Origin: an uncultured Lachnospiraceae bacterium
Lineage (GTDB): Bacteria; Bacillota; Clostridia; Lachnospirales; Lachnospiraceae
Assembly (NCBI GenBank): GCA_902783395.1
Contig: CACZRA010000315.1
Coordinates: 1-9,805 of the forward strand
Direction: 5' to 3'
DNA length: 9,805 bases
The position numbers were made by a program, and so were the translations under genes. The notes beneath the pieces were generated by a model. It had not been told where the DNA came from and made no database searches. It saw only the letters and a list, made by a program, of their open reading frames with translations. Positions 1 through 6,310 of the stretch are shown piece after piece. Numbering within the stretch: position 1 is the first letter of the stretch; each line of letters starts with the position of its first letter.

Positions 1-2
1 AG

Positions 3-2048
3 AATGCTCTCGAAGATATTCTGGAATACTACCACGTCCGGCTCAGGGACATACCTGCCAGGATGGATACGCTGGAGAAGAAGCTTGAATATGCCCTTCA
101 TCCATCCGGCATCATGTACAGGGTGGTCGAGCTTAAGGATAACTGGCGCAGGGATGCTTTCGGGGCTATGCTCGGATTCAGAAAAAAGGATCAAGAGCCC
201 GTGGCCTTTATTCCCTTCGGCATATCACACTACCGCTTCTATGACAGTGAGAAGGGTGAGTATTCATTTGTTTCGGAAAGCAACGAGGATCTTTTCGAGA
301 CTGAAGCCTATGCGTTCTACAGGCCGTTCCCGTTGAAGAAGCTCGGCATAATAGACCTGGCTAAATATATTATCGGGGTTCTGGAGCCTTCTGATTATGT
401 GATGATAGTGCTTGCTACGCTTATGGTCACGCTTACGGGGATGCTTACGCCGAGGATCAATTATTTCCTCTTCAGCCGGGTGATAGACAATGCCGGCATG
501 TCGCTTCTCATCTCGACAGGTATTTTCCTGCTCTGCGCCCAGATCGGTACGTTGATGCTGGGTGCCGCCAGATCGCTTGTATCCGCGAGGATAGATACAA
601 AAATGAGCATCTGCGTTGAGGCAGCCACGATGATGAGGATACTGTCCCTTCCGGCCGCCTTCTTCAGGGATTACAGCTCCGGTGAGCTTTCCTCAAGGTC
701 ATCATATGTCAATTCACTCTGTACCACACTTGTCAGCGTTATCCTCAATACGGGACTGACCTCCGTATTTTCACTCGTATATATTACGCAGATCTTTACC
801 TATGCCCCGGGACTTGTGGTTCCGTCGCTTATAATTATTTTTGTGACGGTGCTGTTTTCGGTCCTCTCATCACTGCTTCAGATGAGACTCTCCAAAAAGC
901 AGATGCTGCTCGGAACCAAAGAGAACGGCATGAGCTATGCGGCGATAAGCGGTATACAGAAGATAAAGCTTTCGGGAGCGGAGATGAGAGCCTTTTCCAG
1001 GTGGGGCGATCTCTATGCGAAGGAAGCCGAGCTGTCATATAACCCGCCTCTTTTCCTTAAGATAAACGGTGTCATAAGCTCGGCCATATCCATCATAGGG
1101 ACGATAGTCATGTATAATGCGGCTATACGTACCGGAGTAACGGTTCCGGAATACTACGCCTTTAATACAGCCTACGGAATGGTGTCGGGAGCCTTCATGT
1201 CTCTGTTCGGCATCGCGCTTACAGCCGCCAATATAAAGCCGATCTTTGACATGGCGGAGCCGATCCTTAAGGCTGAGCCTGAGATCGCGGAAAATAAAGA
1301 AGTGATCACCAAGATATCGGGCGGGATAGAGATCAACAATCTGACCTTCAGCTATAAAGAGGGATCCCCGGTGATCCTCGATGACCTTTCGTTGAAGATA
1401 AAGCCCGGACAGTATGTGGCCATAGTAGGAAGAACCGGCTGCGGAAAGTCAACGCTTGTGCGTCTTCTGTTAGGCTTTGAAAAACCCGATAAGGGCGGTA
1501 TCTATTACGACGGTAAGGATATAAAATCCATAGATCTGAAGTCACTGAGAAAGAATATCGGAGTCGTTACCCAGAACGGACGGCTGTTTCAGGGAGACAT
1601 CTTTTCGAATATCGTGATAGCCGCACCGCACCTGAAACTGGATGATGCATGGGAAGCTGCAAGGATAGCGGGCATTGACGAAGACATAAGACATATGCCC
1701 ATGGGGATGAACACGCTGATATCCGAAGGAAGCGGCGGGATATCGGGAGGCCAGAAGCAGCGTCTGATGATAGCGAGAGCAGTTGCGCCGAAGCCCCGGC
1801 TCATAATACTTGACGAGGCTACGTCCGCGCTTGACAATATAACCCAGAAAAAGGTCTCCGAGGCTCTGGACAGGATGAAATGCACAAGGCTTGTCATAGC
1901 CCACAGGCTTTCCACGATAAAGCAGTGCGACCGCATACTGGTCTTTGACGGCGGTCATATAGTGGAGGACGGTACTTATGACGAGCTTATCGGGCTGAAC
2001 GGATATTTTTCGGATCTTGTTGCAAGACAGAGGGTGGATGAGGCTTAA
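3..2048 (+). CDS. NHLM/NHLP bacteriocin-system ABC transporter, permease/ATP-binding protein (5' partial)
   Basis: This is a membrane exporter half with a fused ATPase, of the type that works beside a peptidase-containing partner to export peptides with double-glycine leaders. The reading frame is open to the left window edge, so the true start lies upstream; the first internal Met is at 63. Counting from that Met, residues 1-105 are a soluble N-terminal region containing WRRDAFGAMLGF and FIPFG, typical of the NHLM second ABC protein (TIGR03797-like). Residues about 105-400 hold the hydrophobic transmembrane domain, and 415-655 the ATPase: Walker A GRTGCGKST (456-464), Q-loop Gln504, signature ISGGQ (560-564), Walker B LIILDE with Asp584 and Glu585, and H-loop His614. 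All ATPase residues are intact, so it should be active. No C39 peptidase is present in the visible part. In this family the peptidase-bearing ABC protein is usually the gene just upstream. The STAS gene follows 34 nt downstream. The family assignment is by pattern recognition. Confidence 0.88.
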   Translation, partial: NALEDILEYYHVRLRDIPARMDTLEKKLEYALHPSGIMYRVVELKDNWRRDAFGAMLGFRKKDQEPVAFIPFGISHYRFYDSEKGEYSFVSESNEDLFETEAYAFYRPFPLKKLGIIDLAKYIIGVLEPSDYVMIVLATLMVTLTGMLTPRINYFLFSRVIDNAGMSLLISTGIFLLCAQIGTLMLGAARSLVSARIDTKMSICVEAATMMRILSLPAAFFRDYSSGELSSRSSYVNSLCTTLVSVILNTGLTSVFSLVYITQIFTYAPGLVVPSLIIIFVTVLFSVLSSLLQMRLSKKQMLLGTKENGMSYAAISGIQKIKLSGAEMRAFSRWGDLYAKEAELSYNPPLFLKINGVISSAISIIGTIVMYNAAIRTGVTVPEYYAFNTAYGMVSGAFMSLFGIALTAANIKPIFDMAEPILKAEPEIAENKEVITKISGGIEINNLTFSYKEGSPVILDDLSLKIKPGQYVAIVGRTGCGKSTLVRLLLGFEKPDKGGIYYDGKDIKSIDLKSLRKNIGVVTQNGRLFQGDIFSNIVIAAPHLKLDDAWEAARIAGIDEDIRHMPMGMNTLISEGSGGISGGQKQRLMIARAVAPKPRLIILDEATSALDNITQKKVSEALDRMKCTRLVIAHRLSTIKQCDRILVFDGGHIVEDGTYDELIGLNGYFSDLVARQRVDEA

Positions 2049-2082
2049 GACTGAATAATGAAAACGGAAAGGGATCACGGGA

Positions 2083-2400
2083 ATGGATAAAAAACAGGCG
2101 GCTGAAATTGACTGGAGGATCGAAGACAGAAACCTGTATATAGGTATACGCGGGAAGCTTGATACTCTTGTGGCGATGAGTATTGACGACAGACTCGGAG
2201 AGCTGCCGGACGGGGTGACGAGCATTTTTTTTGACTTTGACGGTCTGGAATACATAGCATCAGCGGGACTCAGGATACTGTACTGGGCTCAGGAGTATGC
2301 GGAGGAGAAGGGCGGAAGGATGAAGGTCTCCAATATATCGCCGGAGGTGCTGGAAATACTTGAAACGACAGGCTTTAAGGATCTTATCGAGATCGAATAG
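2083..2400 (+). CDS. STAS-domain protein, anti-sigma-factor-antagonist type (SpoIIAA/RsbV-like)
   Basis: This 105-residue single-domain protein has the length and pattern of SpoIIAA/RsbV antagonists: a short beta-strand start, a GKLDTL turn, the central strand IFFDFDGLEYIASAGLRIL, and a C-terminal NISPEVLEILETTGF segment. Ser60 in IASAGLR aligns with the phosphorylated serine of SpoIIAA (DSSGLG); the usual Asp before it is Ala59. Known family members are phosphorylated on this serine by an RsbW-like kinase and dephosphorylated by a SpoIIE/RsbU-like phosphatase, and the phosphorylation state decides which partner they bind. Both activities appear to be encoded in the next gene, which starts 3 nt after this stop, so that protein is the obvious partner. 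The start is supported by AAAGGG at 2068-2073, 9 nt upstream. No sigma factor is present in the window, so the final target is unknown. Confidence 0.9.
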   Translation: MDKKQAAEIDWRIEDRNLYIGIRGKLDTLVAMSIDDRLGELPDGVTSIFFDFDGLEYIASAGLRILYWAQEYAEEKGGRMKVSNISPEVLEILETTGFKDLIEIE

Positions 2401-2403
2401 CTC

Positions 2404-3789
2404 ATGAACAGACCGCTGATAAGATTATCAATACGCTTTGCGGCAGGGCTCCTTCTCATGGCCTGCGCGACAAGTGTCATAAGCGTGGGTTTTGCCAGAG
2501 GATGGTTCGGAAATACGGTGTTCGGGGCCGTTGTAATGGTAGTTGTTTTCCTTGGATTGTACGTGTATTTCTTTTTTATCACGATGAGGGATATGCTCAA
2601 TCTGACGAGGGAATCGGAAAGAGAGACAGCCGAGCTCGGGATCGCAAACAGGATACAGACGGGGATACTGCCGACGGTCTATCCCGCATTTCCGGACAGG
2701 ACGGAGTTTGATATCCATGCCTTGATGATCCCTACGAAGCAGGTAAGCGGTGACTTCTATGATTATTTCTTTATTGATGACAGGCACCTTGTGATGGTCA
2801 TAGCCGATGTGACCGGGAAGGGGATACCGGCTGCTCTTTTCATGGTCATAGCAAGGACCGCCATAAAGAACAGGAGCCGGCAGGGGGGAGCTCCTTCGGA
2901 GATCCTTTACGATGTCAACAATCACCTTATAGAGGGAAATGCCGCAAAAATGTTTGTTTCGGCATGGATAGGCATGCTGGATATATTCACGGGAGTACTT
3001 GTTTCCTCAAACGCCGGACATGAATGTCCCGTCATGACCGGGGAGGACGGGAGATTTGCTGTGGTAAAGGATAAGCACGGACTGGTCATGGGACTCAGGA
3101 AAAACATAAAGTACACTGACCATGAGACGAAGCTGAAGCCCGGTGAGACATTGTTTTTATACACCGACGGGGTCATAGACGCAGAGAATGAAAGCAGGGA
3201 ACGCTTCGGAGTAAAGGGACTGATCGATACCCTTAACAGACACACAGGCATGGCACCGATGGAGCTTTCGGAAGAGGTGCTTGAAGAGATCAAAAGGCAT
3301 GAGAAGAAGCAGGACCAGTTTGATGATATCACCATGCTCGTGCTCTGCTATGCCGGGACCGGGGGAGAGGGATATGTCGAAACAGAGCTTCCCGCTGATG
3401 TCGAAAGCCTTCATTCCGCAGTGGATTTTGTAAATGCCGAGCTTGAAAGGGTGAGATGTCCCGGCAGGATGACGAGAAAGATAGATCTGGCTCTGGAGGA
3501 GCTGTTTGTAAACATCGCAAATTATGCCTATCCGGATAAGGAAGGTAAAGTGGTTGTGAGGATAGGCTTTCCGAAGCCCTTTGTTGCCCAGGTTGAGCTG
3601 CTGGATTGCGGGATCCCCTATGATCCGCTGTCAAGGGAGGATCCCGATGTCAGTCTTTCATTTAAGGAGAGAGGTGCTCCGGGCGGACTGGGGATATTTA
3701 TGTCAAAACAGATAATGGACGAGCTTGAATATGAGTATGCAGACGGTAGAAACCACATGACAATGAGAAAGAGGTATGCGAACGTATGA
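2404..3789 (+). CDS. Membrane-anchored SpoIIE-type PP2C phosphatase fused to RsbW-like ATPase/kinase domain
   Basis: This 461-residue protein probably resets and re-phosphorylates the neighbouring STAS protein. Residues about 8-30 and 36-60 are two hydrophobic helices that anchor it to the membrane, followed by a short charged linker that includes NRIQTGILP, typical of the entry to SpoIIE phosphatases. The PP2C domain spans about 95-315 and has the metal-binding motifs GDFYD (Asp117), ADVTGKG (Asp135), NAGHE (203-207), TDG (Asp255) and FDDIT (Asp307, Asp308). A second domain, about 330-457, is a GHKL ATPase of the RsbW/SpoIIAB type: N-box with Glu366 and Asn370 in EELFVNIANYAY, DCG at 401-403, and a GGLG lid at 427-430. 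Phosphatase and kinase in one chain make it potentially bifunctional. The start is 3 nt after the STAS stop with only a weak ribosome site, suggesting translational coupling. Its stop overlaps the HPt start by four bases (ATGA). No extracellular sensor of any size is visible, since the two helices are joined by only a few residues. Confidence 0.92.
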   Translation: MNRPLIRLSIRFAAGLLLMACATSVISVGFARGWFGNTVFGAVVMVVVFLGLYVYFFFITMRDMLNLTRESERETAELGIANRIQTGILPTVYPAFPDRTEFDIHALMIPTKQVSGDFYDYFFIDDRHLVMVIADVTGKGIPAALFMVIARTAIKNRSRQGGAPSEILYDVNNHLIEGNAAKMFVSAWIGMLDIFTGVLVSSNAGHECPVMTGEDGRFAVVKDKHGLVMGLRKNIKYTDHETKLKPGETLFLYTDGVIDAENESRERFGVKGLIDTLNRHTGMAPMELSEEVLEEIKRHEKKQDQFDDITMLVLCYAGTGGEGYVETELPADVESLHSAVDFVNAELERVRCPGRMTRKIDLALEELFVNIANYAYPDKEGKVVVRIGFPKPFVAQVELLDCGIPYDPLSREDPDVSLSFKERGAPGGLGIFMSKQIMDELEYEYADGRNHMTMRKRYANV

Positions 3790-4394
3790 CAGATATGACC
3801 TTTGACGATCTTAAAGAAGCCGGATTTAACGTGGAGGAGGGCTTCTCCTATACGGGAGACAGCGAGAAATATCTTGCGGCCCTGCAGAGATTCTACAGAC
3901 GTGCTGAAAAGACTGTGTCATCGATAAAGGATTTTGTTTCCGACTCGATGTATGAAGAGCTCACGATCCTTGTGCATGCCCTGAAAAGCAACGCCAGGAC
4001 GATAGGAGCTGATGACCTGGGAGAGCTTGCCGAGAAAATGGAGATGCTCGGAAAGGACGGAGACAACGACAGGATGATGTCACTCGTCGATGAGCTGCTC
4101 GATAAGTTTGCCCGGACAGTGGAAACTATAAAACCCTACGGTCTTATGGAGGCAGTGCATCCGGCATCGGAGATATCTGCCGAAGAGGCGGAGAAGACCG
4201 GGGCGGAGCTTATTGACGCCGTGGAGGATTTTGATGATGACAGGGCACTTGAGCTTATCGACAGGCTGATGCATTATCCCTTCAGGTTCACGCTGATCAA
4301 TGTTTTGAAGAATGCGAAAGAGGATATAAAGGAATTCGAGTATACGGAAGCGCTGCTGAAGATACGCAGGGTGGTAAGCCAGATAGAAGACTGA
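3786..4394 (+). CDS. HPt (histidine phosphotransfer) protein with C-terminal helical extension
   Basis: This is a 202-residue soluble, strongly helical protein. Residues about 20-115 match an HPt four-helix bundle; the phosphoacceptor is His64 in VHALKSNARTIGADDLGELA, equivalent to the HxLKGxxxxxGA motif of the family. HPt proteins carry phosphate between receiver domains and have no catalysis of their own. Residues about 120-202 form an acidic extension with two similar helical hairpins (around EDFDDDRALELIDRL and IKEFEYTEALLKIRRV), a possible interaction surface or internal duplication. The start codon overlaps the phosphatase stop (GTATGA), a tight coupling that puts the HPt protein with the STAS/phosphatase pair. 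The only phosphodonor with a receiver in the window is the hybrid kinase at 6311-8956, and a candidate acceptor is the receiver protein at 5496-6305. Relay membership is inference; the HPt identity rests on the visible motif. Confidence 0.85.
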   Translation: MTDMTFDDLKEAGFNVEEGFSYTGDSEKYLAALQRFYRRAEKTVSSIKDFVSDSMYEELTILVHALKSNARTIGADDLGELAEKMEMLGKDGDNDRMMSLVDELLDKFARTVETIKPYGLMEAVHPASEISAEEAEKTGAELIDAVEDFDDDRALELIDRLMHYPFRFTLINVLKNAKEDIKEFEYTEALLKIRRVVSQIED

Positions 4395-4485
4395 AACGGG
4401 ACTCCTTTAGCACTGCCTGGCGCATTCCCGCCGTATGGAACGGGCGGAAGATAGCAGCTCAGGCAGGCAGTATCAGTCCGGTTTC
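4393..4485. repeat. Large imperfect palindrome between convergent genes, possible bidirectional terminator
   Basis: Three nested pairs of arms fold onto one centre. The outer arms are GAAACGGGACT (4393-4403) with AGTCCGGTTTC (4475-4485), one mismatch. The middle arms are ACTGCCTG (4412-4419) with CAGGCAGT (4464-4471), a perfect match. The inner arms are TTCCCGCCGT (4425-4434) with ACGGGCGGAA (4440-4449), with small mismatches around the loop ATGGA. The left arm begins inside the HPt stop codon and the right arm ends 12 nt from the stop of the minus-strand peptide gene. The position suggests a terminator serving both strands, but neither side has a real T-run. A REP- or MITE-like element is the alternative. 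Confidence 0.55.
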
Positions 4486-4496
4486 AATATTGCTCT

Positions 4497-4787
4497 TCAG
4501 CCGCCCGTAATGGGCTCGATGCTGTAGCCTCCGTCATCGTCATGGATGAGCTGTACCCTTTCGCCTGTATTGAGTACGGTATCATAATGCCACCTCACAA
4601 GATAGCTTTTTCCGTTATCGGCCTCAACGGAATAATCGGTCATAGACATACCGTTTTCTTTATGTATGCCGGGGGCTGAAGTAACCGTTGCTTCACAGAC
4701 AAATCCGTAGGGATCGGAATCTGTAATACCACCGGTTGCCAGCGCCATCATCGAATCATCGAGCTGCATGTTTTTCATATCACTCAT
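4497..4787 (-). CDS. Small secreted-peptide candidate with double-glycine leader
   Basis: This 96-residue protein is not recognised as any named family. From the chosen start, the first 20 residues look like a short double-glycine leader: LDDSMMALATGG ends with Gly19-Gly20 and has a hydrophobic residue (Leu9) at position -12, as in leaders cut by C39 peptidases of ABC exporters. The remaining 76 residues start ITDSDPYGF and alternate short polar and hydrophobic stretches (YSVEADNGKSYLVRWHYD, RVQLIHDDDGGYSIEP), suggesting a small beta-rich domain. It has a single Cys and no lanthipeptide-like Ser/Thr/Cys pattern. The start at 4787 is preferred because GGAGG lies 5 nt upstream. A longer form starting at 4838 (113 residues, AGAAGGA 8 nt upstream) is possible, but it would put 17 extra residues before the leader. 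The gene converges on the HPt cluster, which contains the exporter, and is divergent from the LytTR gene. Export is inferred from the leader and context. Confidence 0.72.
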   Translation of the reverse strand: MSDMKNMQLDDSMMALATGGITDSDPYGFVCEATVTSAPGIHKENGMSMTDYSVEADNGKSYLVRWHYDTVLNTGERVQLIHDDDGGYSIEPITGG

Positions 4788-4792
4788 AATAA

Positions 4793-4797
4793 CCTCC
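4793..4797 (-). promoter_or_regulatory. Strong ribosome binding site deciding the start of the minus-strand peptide gene
   Basis: On the minus strand, GGAGG lies 5 nt before the ATG at 4785-4787. It is stronger than the site in front of the upstream in-frame ATG at 4836-4838, and it gives a product that begins directly with the leader-like segment. Confidence 0.6.
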
Positions 4798-4858
4798 ATT
4801 CCATGATCTAAATACCGCTGTTTATTTTGAATTGCCATGTTAACTTTCCTTCTGTTAT

Positions 4859-4864
4859 ATTATA
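4859..4864 (-). promoter_or_regulatory. -10 box (TATAAT) of the minus-strand peptide gene
   Basis: The minus strand reads a perfect TATAAT here, 21 nt before the first possible ATG (4836-4838). At 17-18 nt further upstream there is only TCCCAA or ATCCCA, which is not a -35 box. A perfect -10 with no -35 is what an activator-dependent promoter looks like, and a putative LytTR operator lies about 30 bp upstream. Confidence 0.55.
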
Positions 4865-4890
4865 CGTGTAGATGACCCGGATTGGGATAG

Positions 4891-4926
4891 TTTTTGTTTA
4901 TTCTGTTGTTTTTTGTGTTTATTCGG
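4891..4926 (+). promoter_or_regulatory. Putative LytTR operator: two direct repeats 21 bp apart
   Basis: Positions 4891-4905 and 4912-4926 match at 13 of 15 bases, with the exact core GTTTATTC at 4896-4903 and 4917-4924. The 21-bp period places both copies on the same face of the helix. LytTR proteins characteristically bind a pair of imperfect direct repeats containing GTT, separated by about 12-13 bp. The pair lies between a LytTR gene starting at 4985 and a divergent peptide gene whose promoter lacks a -35 box, so it could control both. The region is T-rich, which lowers the weight of the match. Confidence 0.5.
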
Positions 4927-4984
4927 TACCTCTTCGTAAAAATACGGGGGCAGGACTGCAGTTTTTTTTCAAAGGACGGGTTAC

Positions 4985-5446
4985 ATGAAAAATATGGTTG
5001 ATATCGACATAGTTACGGATGACAGGTATGTCGAGCCGAAGATCACTATTCATACAAATAAAAGGACCGAGCAGATCGATAATATCATATATGCGATAGA
5101 GAATGTCTCGGGACGTGATTTCCCCTTTATTCCGGCCTATAAGGATGAAAAGGCAGAGCTGCTTTCACAGAGGGATATATACAGGGCATATACGCAGGGA
5201 CGCAAGGTCATGGTTCAGACCGCGGATGAGATCTATTCTGTTAAGAAGAGTCTCATGGCTCTTGAGGAGGACCTTAATCCGGGACGTTTCCTCAGGATAT
5301 CCCAGTCGGAGATCATCAATCTGAATAAGGTAAAGAGTTTTGATATAAACCTTTCAGGTACCGTAGGGATTGAGTTTGATAACGGCAATAAATCGTGGGC
5401 TGCGAGAAGCCGTGTGAAAGCGATCAAAGACCTGCTTAAAGAGTAA
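4985..5446 (+). CDS. Stand-alone LytTR-family DNA-binding transcriptional regulator
   Basis: This 153-residue protein consists of a short N-terminal region (about 1-55) and a LytTR DNA-binding domain (about 55-152). The LytTR hallmarks are visible: the ELLSQRDIYRAYTQGRKVMVQT strand region (the IxxIE-like entry), FLRISQSEIINLNKVKSF (the conserved FxRxHxSxxVNxxxI core), a GTVGIEFDNG turn, and WAARSRVKAIKDLL at the end, matching the usual SRxyxxxxK..L helix. There is no receiver domain, so it cannot be phosphorylated in the usual way; it may act with a separate partner or by its own level. AAAGGA at 4971-4976, 8 nt before the ATG, supports the start. It is the first gene of the operon with the receiver protein and the kinase and lies beside the putative LytTR operator, so autoregulation and control of the divergent peptide gene are likely (inference). 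Confidence 0.88.
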   Translation: MKNMVDIDIVTDDRYVEPKITIHTNKRTEQIDNIIYAIENVSGRDFPFIPAYKDEKAELLSQRDIYRAYTQGRKVMVQTADEIYSVKKSLMALEEDLNPGRFLRISQSEIINLNKVKSFDINLSGTVGIEFDNGNKSWAARSRVKAIKDLLKE

Positions 5447-5495
5447 AGATCTGAAGAAACGCTGTACTGGATACACTGGAGTTATGGAGAGTCGT

Positions 5496-6305
5496 ATGGA
5501 TCTGAAGATAATGCTTACGGGGCGCAATAAAAGGATCGCATCCGATATCGGAGAGCATCTGATGAATGACAGGAATTGCTTTGCGGTAAAATGTCCCGCT
5601 ACAAAGAACGCGCTTTTTGAAATGGTGCCGACGGAGCTTCCGAATGTCATCATCATCTGTCTCGGTGACGAGACGGCAGAAACCGTAAAGGTCTTCGATA
5701 TCCTGAGGGAATGCACGAAGCTCGGAGCTGTCACTATCATCGTGGTAGCAAACGAGTCCGACAGGGTGACGTTCATAAACAATACGGAGCTGGAGAGGAT
5801 GTTTTTTCTTGCAAGGCCTGTCTCTCTTTTTGTTCTCTATGACAAGCTGAATGAGCTCGATGAAAAGCTCAGGGCTGACAGGGAGAAGGGGAGCATGCTG
5901 CTCACCGAGTATGTAAATCCGGCGGCAAATGTAAGCTTTCCGAGAAAGCATATCCTCGTTGTGGATGATGATCCCAATCAGCTGATAGAGATCAAGGAGC
6001 AGCTTAAGGAATTTTATGAGGTGACGCTTGTCGGCTCCGGCAAGAGCGTACTGAGATATCTTCAGAAATTCAAGGTAGATCTTATACTGCTTGATTATCT
6101 CATGCCGGAGGTGGACGGTCCCGAGGTACTTACAAGGCTCAGGGCAAATGAGGACTTTAAGGATATTCCCGTGGTATTTCTTACCGGTGTTTCGGAAAAG
6201 GACACCGTGATAAAGACTCTGGTGGAGCTTATGCCTCAGGGGTATGTGCTCAAGCCTTCGAAAAAATCGGAGATAGTTGCCAAGATCATTGACGTACTCG
6301 GATAA
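5496..6305 (+). CDS. Two-receiver response regulator without output domain (degenerate REC + canonical REC)
   Basis: This 269-residue protein has two receiver-like domains. Residues 1-125 have the receiver alternation of strands and helices but lack the chemistry: no acidic pair after strand 1, Cys55 where the phosphoacceptor Asp should be (NVIIICLGDE), and Arg107 instead of the conserved Lys (FLARPVS). Residues about 150-269 are a full receiver: HILVVDDDP (Asp157-159), phosphoacceptor Asp200 in LILLDYLMP, Thr230 in VVFLTG, and Lys253 in VLKPS. No DNA-binding or enzymatic output follows, so it probably works by protein contact, perhaps with the LytTR protein encoded just upstream. The start at 5496 is preferred because GGAG at 5486-5489 is 6 nt upstream. 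The alternative ATG at 5484 would add four residues, and its GGAG is only 2 nt away. The kinase gene begins 5 nt after this stop. Confidence 0.9.
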   Translation: MDLKIMLTGRNKRIASDIGEHLMNDRNCFAVKCPATKNALFEMVPTELPNVIIICLGDETAETVKVFDILRECTKLGAVTIIVVANESDRVTFINNTELERMFFLARPVSLFVLYDKLNELDEKLRADREKGSMLLTEYVNPAANVSFPRKHILVVDDDPNQLIEIKEQLKEFYEVTLVGSGKSVLRYLQKFKVDLILLDYLMPEVDGPEVLTRLRANEDFKDIPVVFLTGVSEKDTVIKTLVELMPQGYVLKPSKKSEIVAKIIDVLG

Positions 6306-6310
6306 AGCCC

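Noticed and set aside
1542..2255. Minus-strand open frame (237 codons) opposite the ABC transporter and STAS genes
   Set aside because: It spans two real plus-strand genes and their spacer, with no family pattern.
4436..4529. Short plus-strand frame starting in the palindrome loop
   Set aside because: No ribosome site, and it runs antisense into the end of the minus-strand peptide gene.
4950..4969. GCAG/CTGC followed by eight Ts, terminator-like, just before the LytTR gene
   Set aside because: The stem has only four pairs and a two-base loop, which cannot form. It is 15 nt from a start codon.
5448..5508. Direct repeat GATCTGAAGA at 5448-5457 and 5499-5508
   Set aside because: One copy lies in the coding start of the receiver protein (Met-Asp-Leu-Lys). 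Ten bases twice in a purine-rich region is expected by chance.
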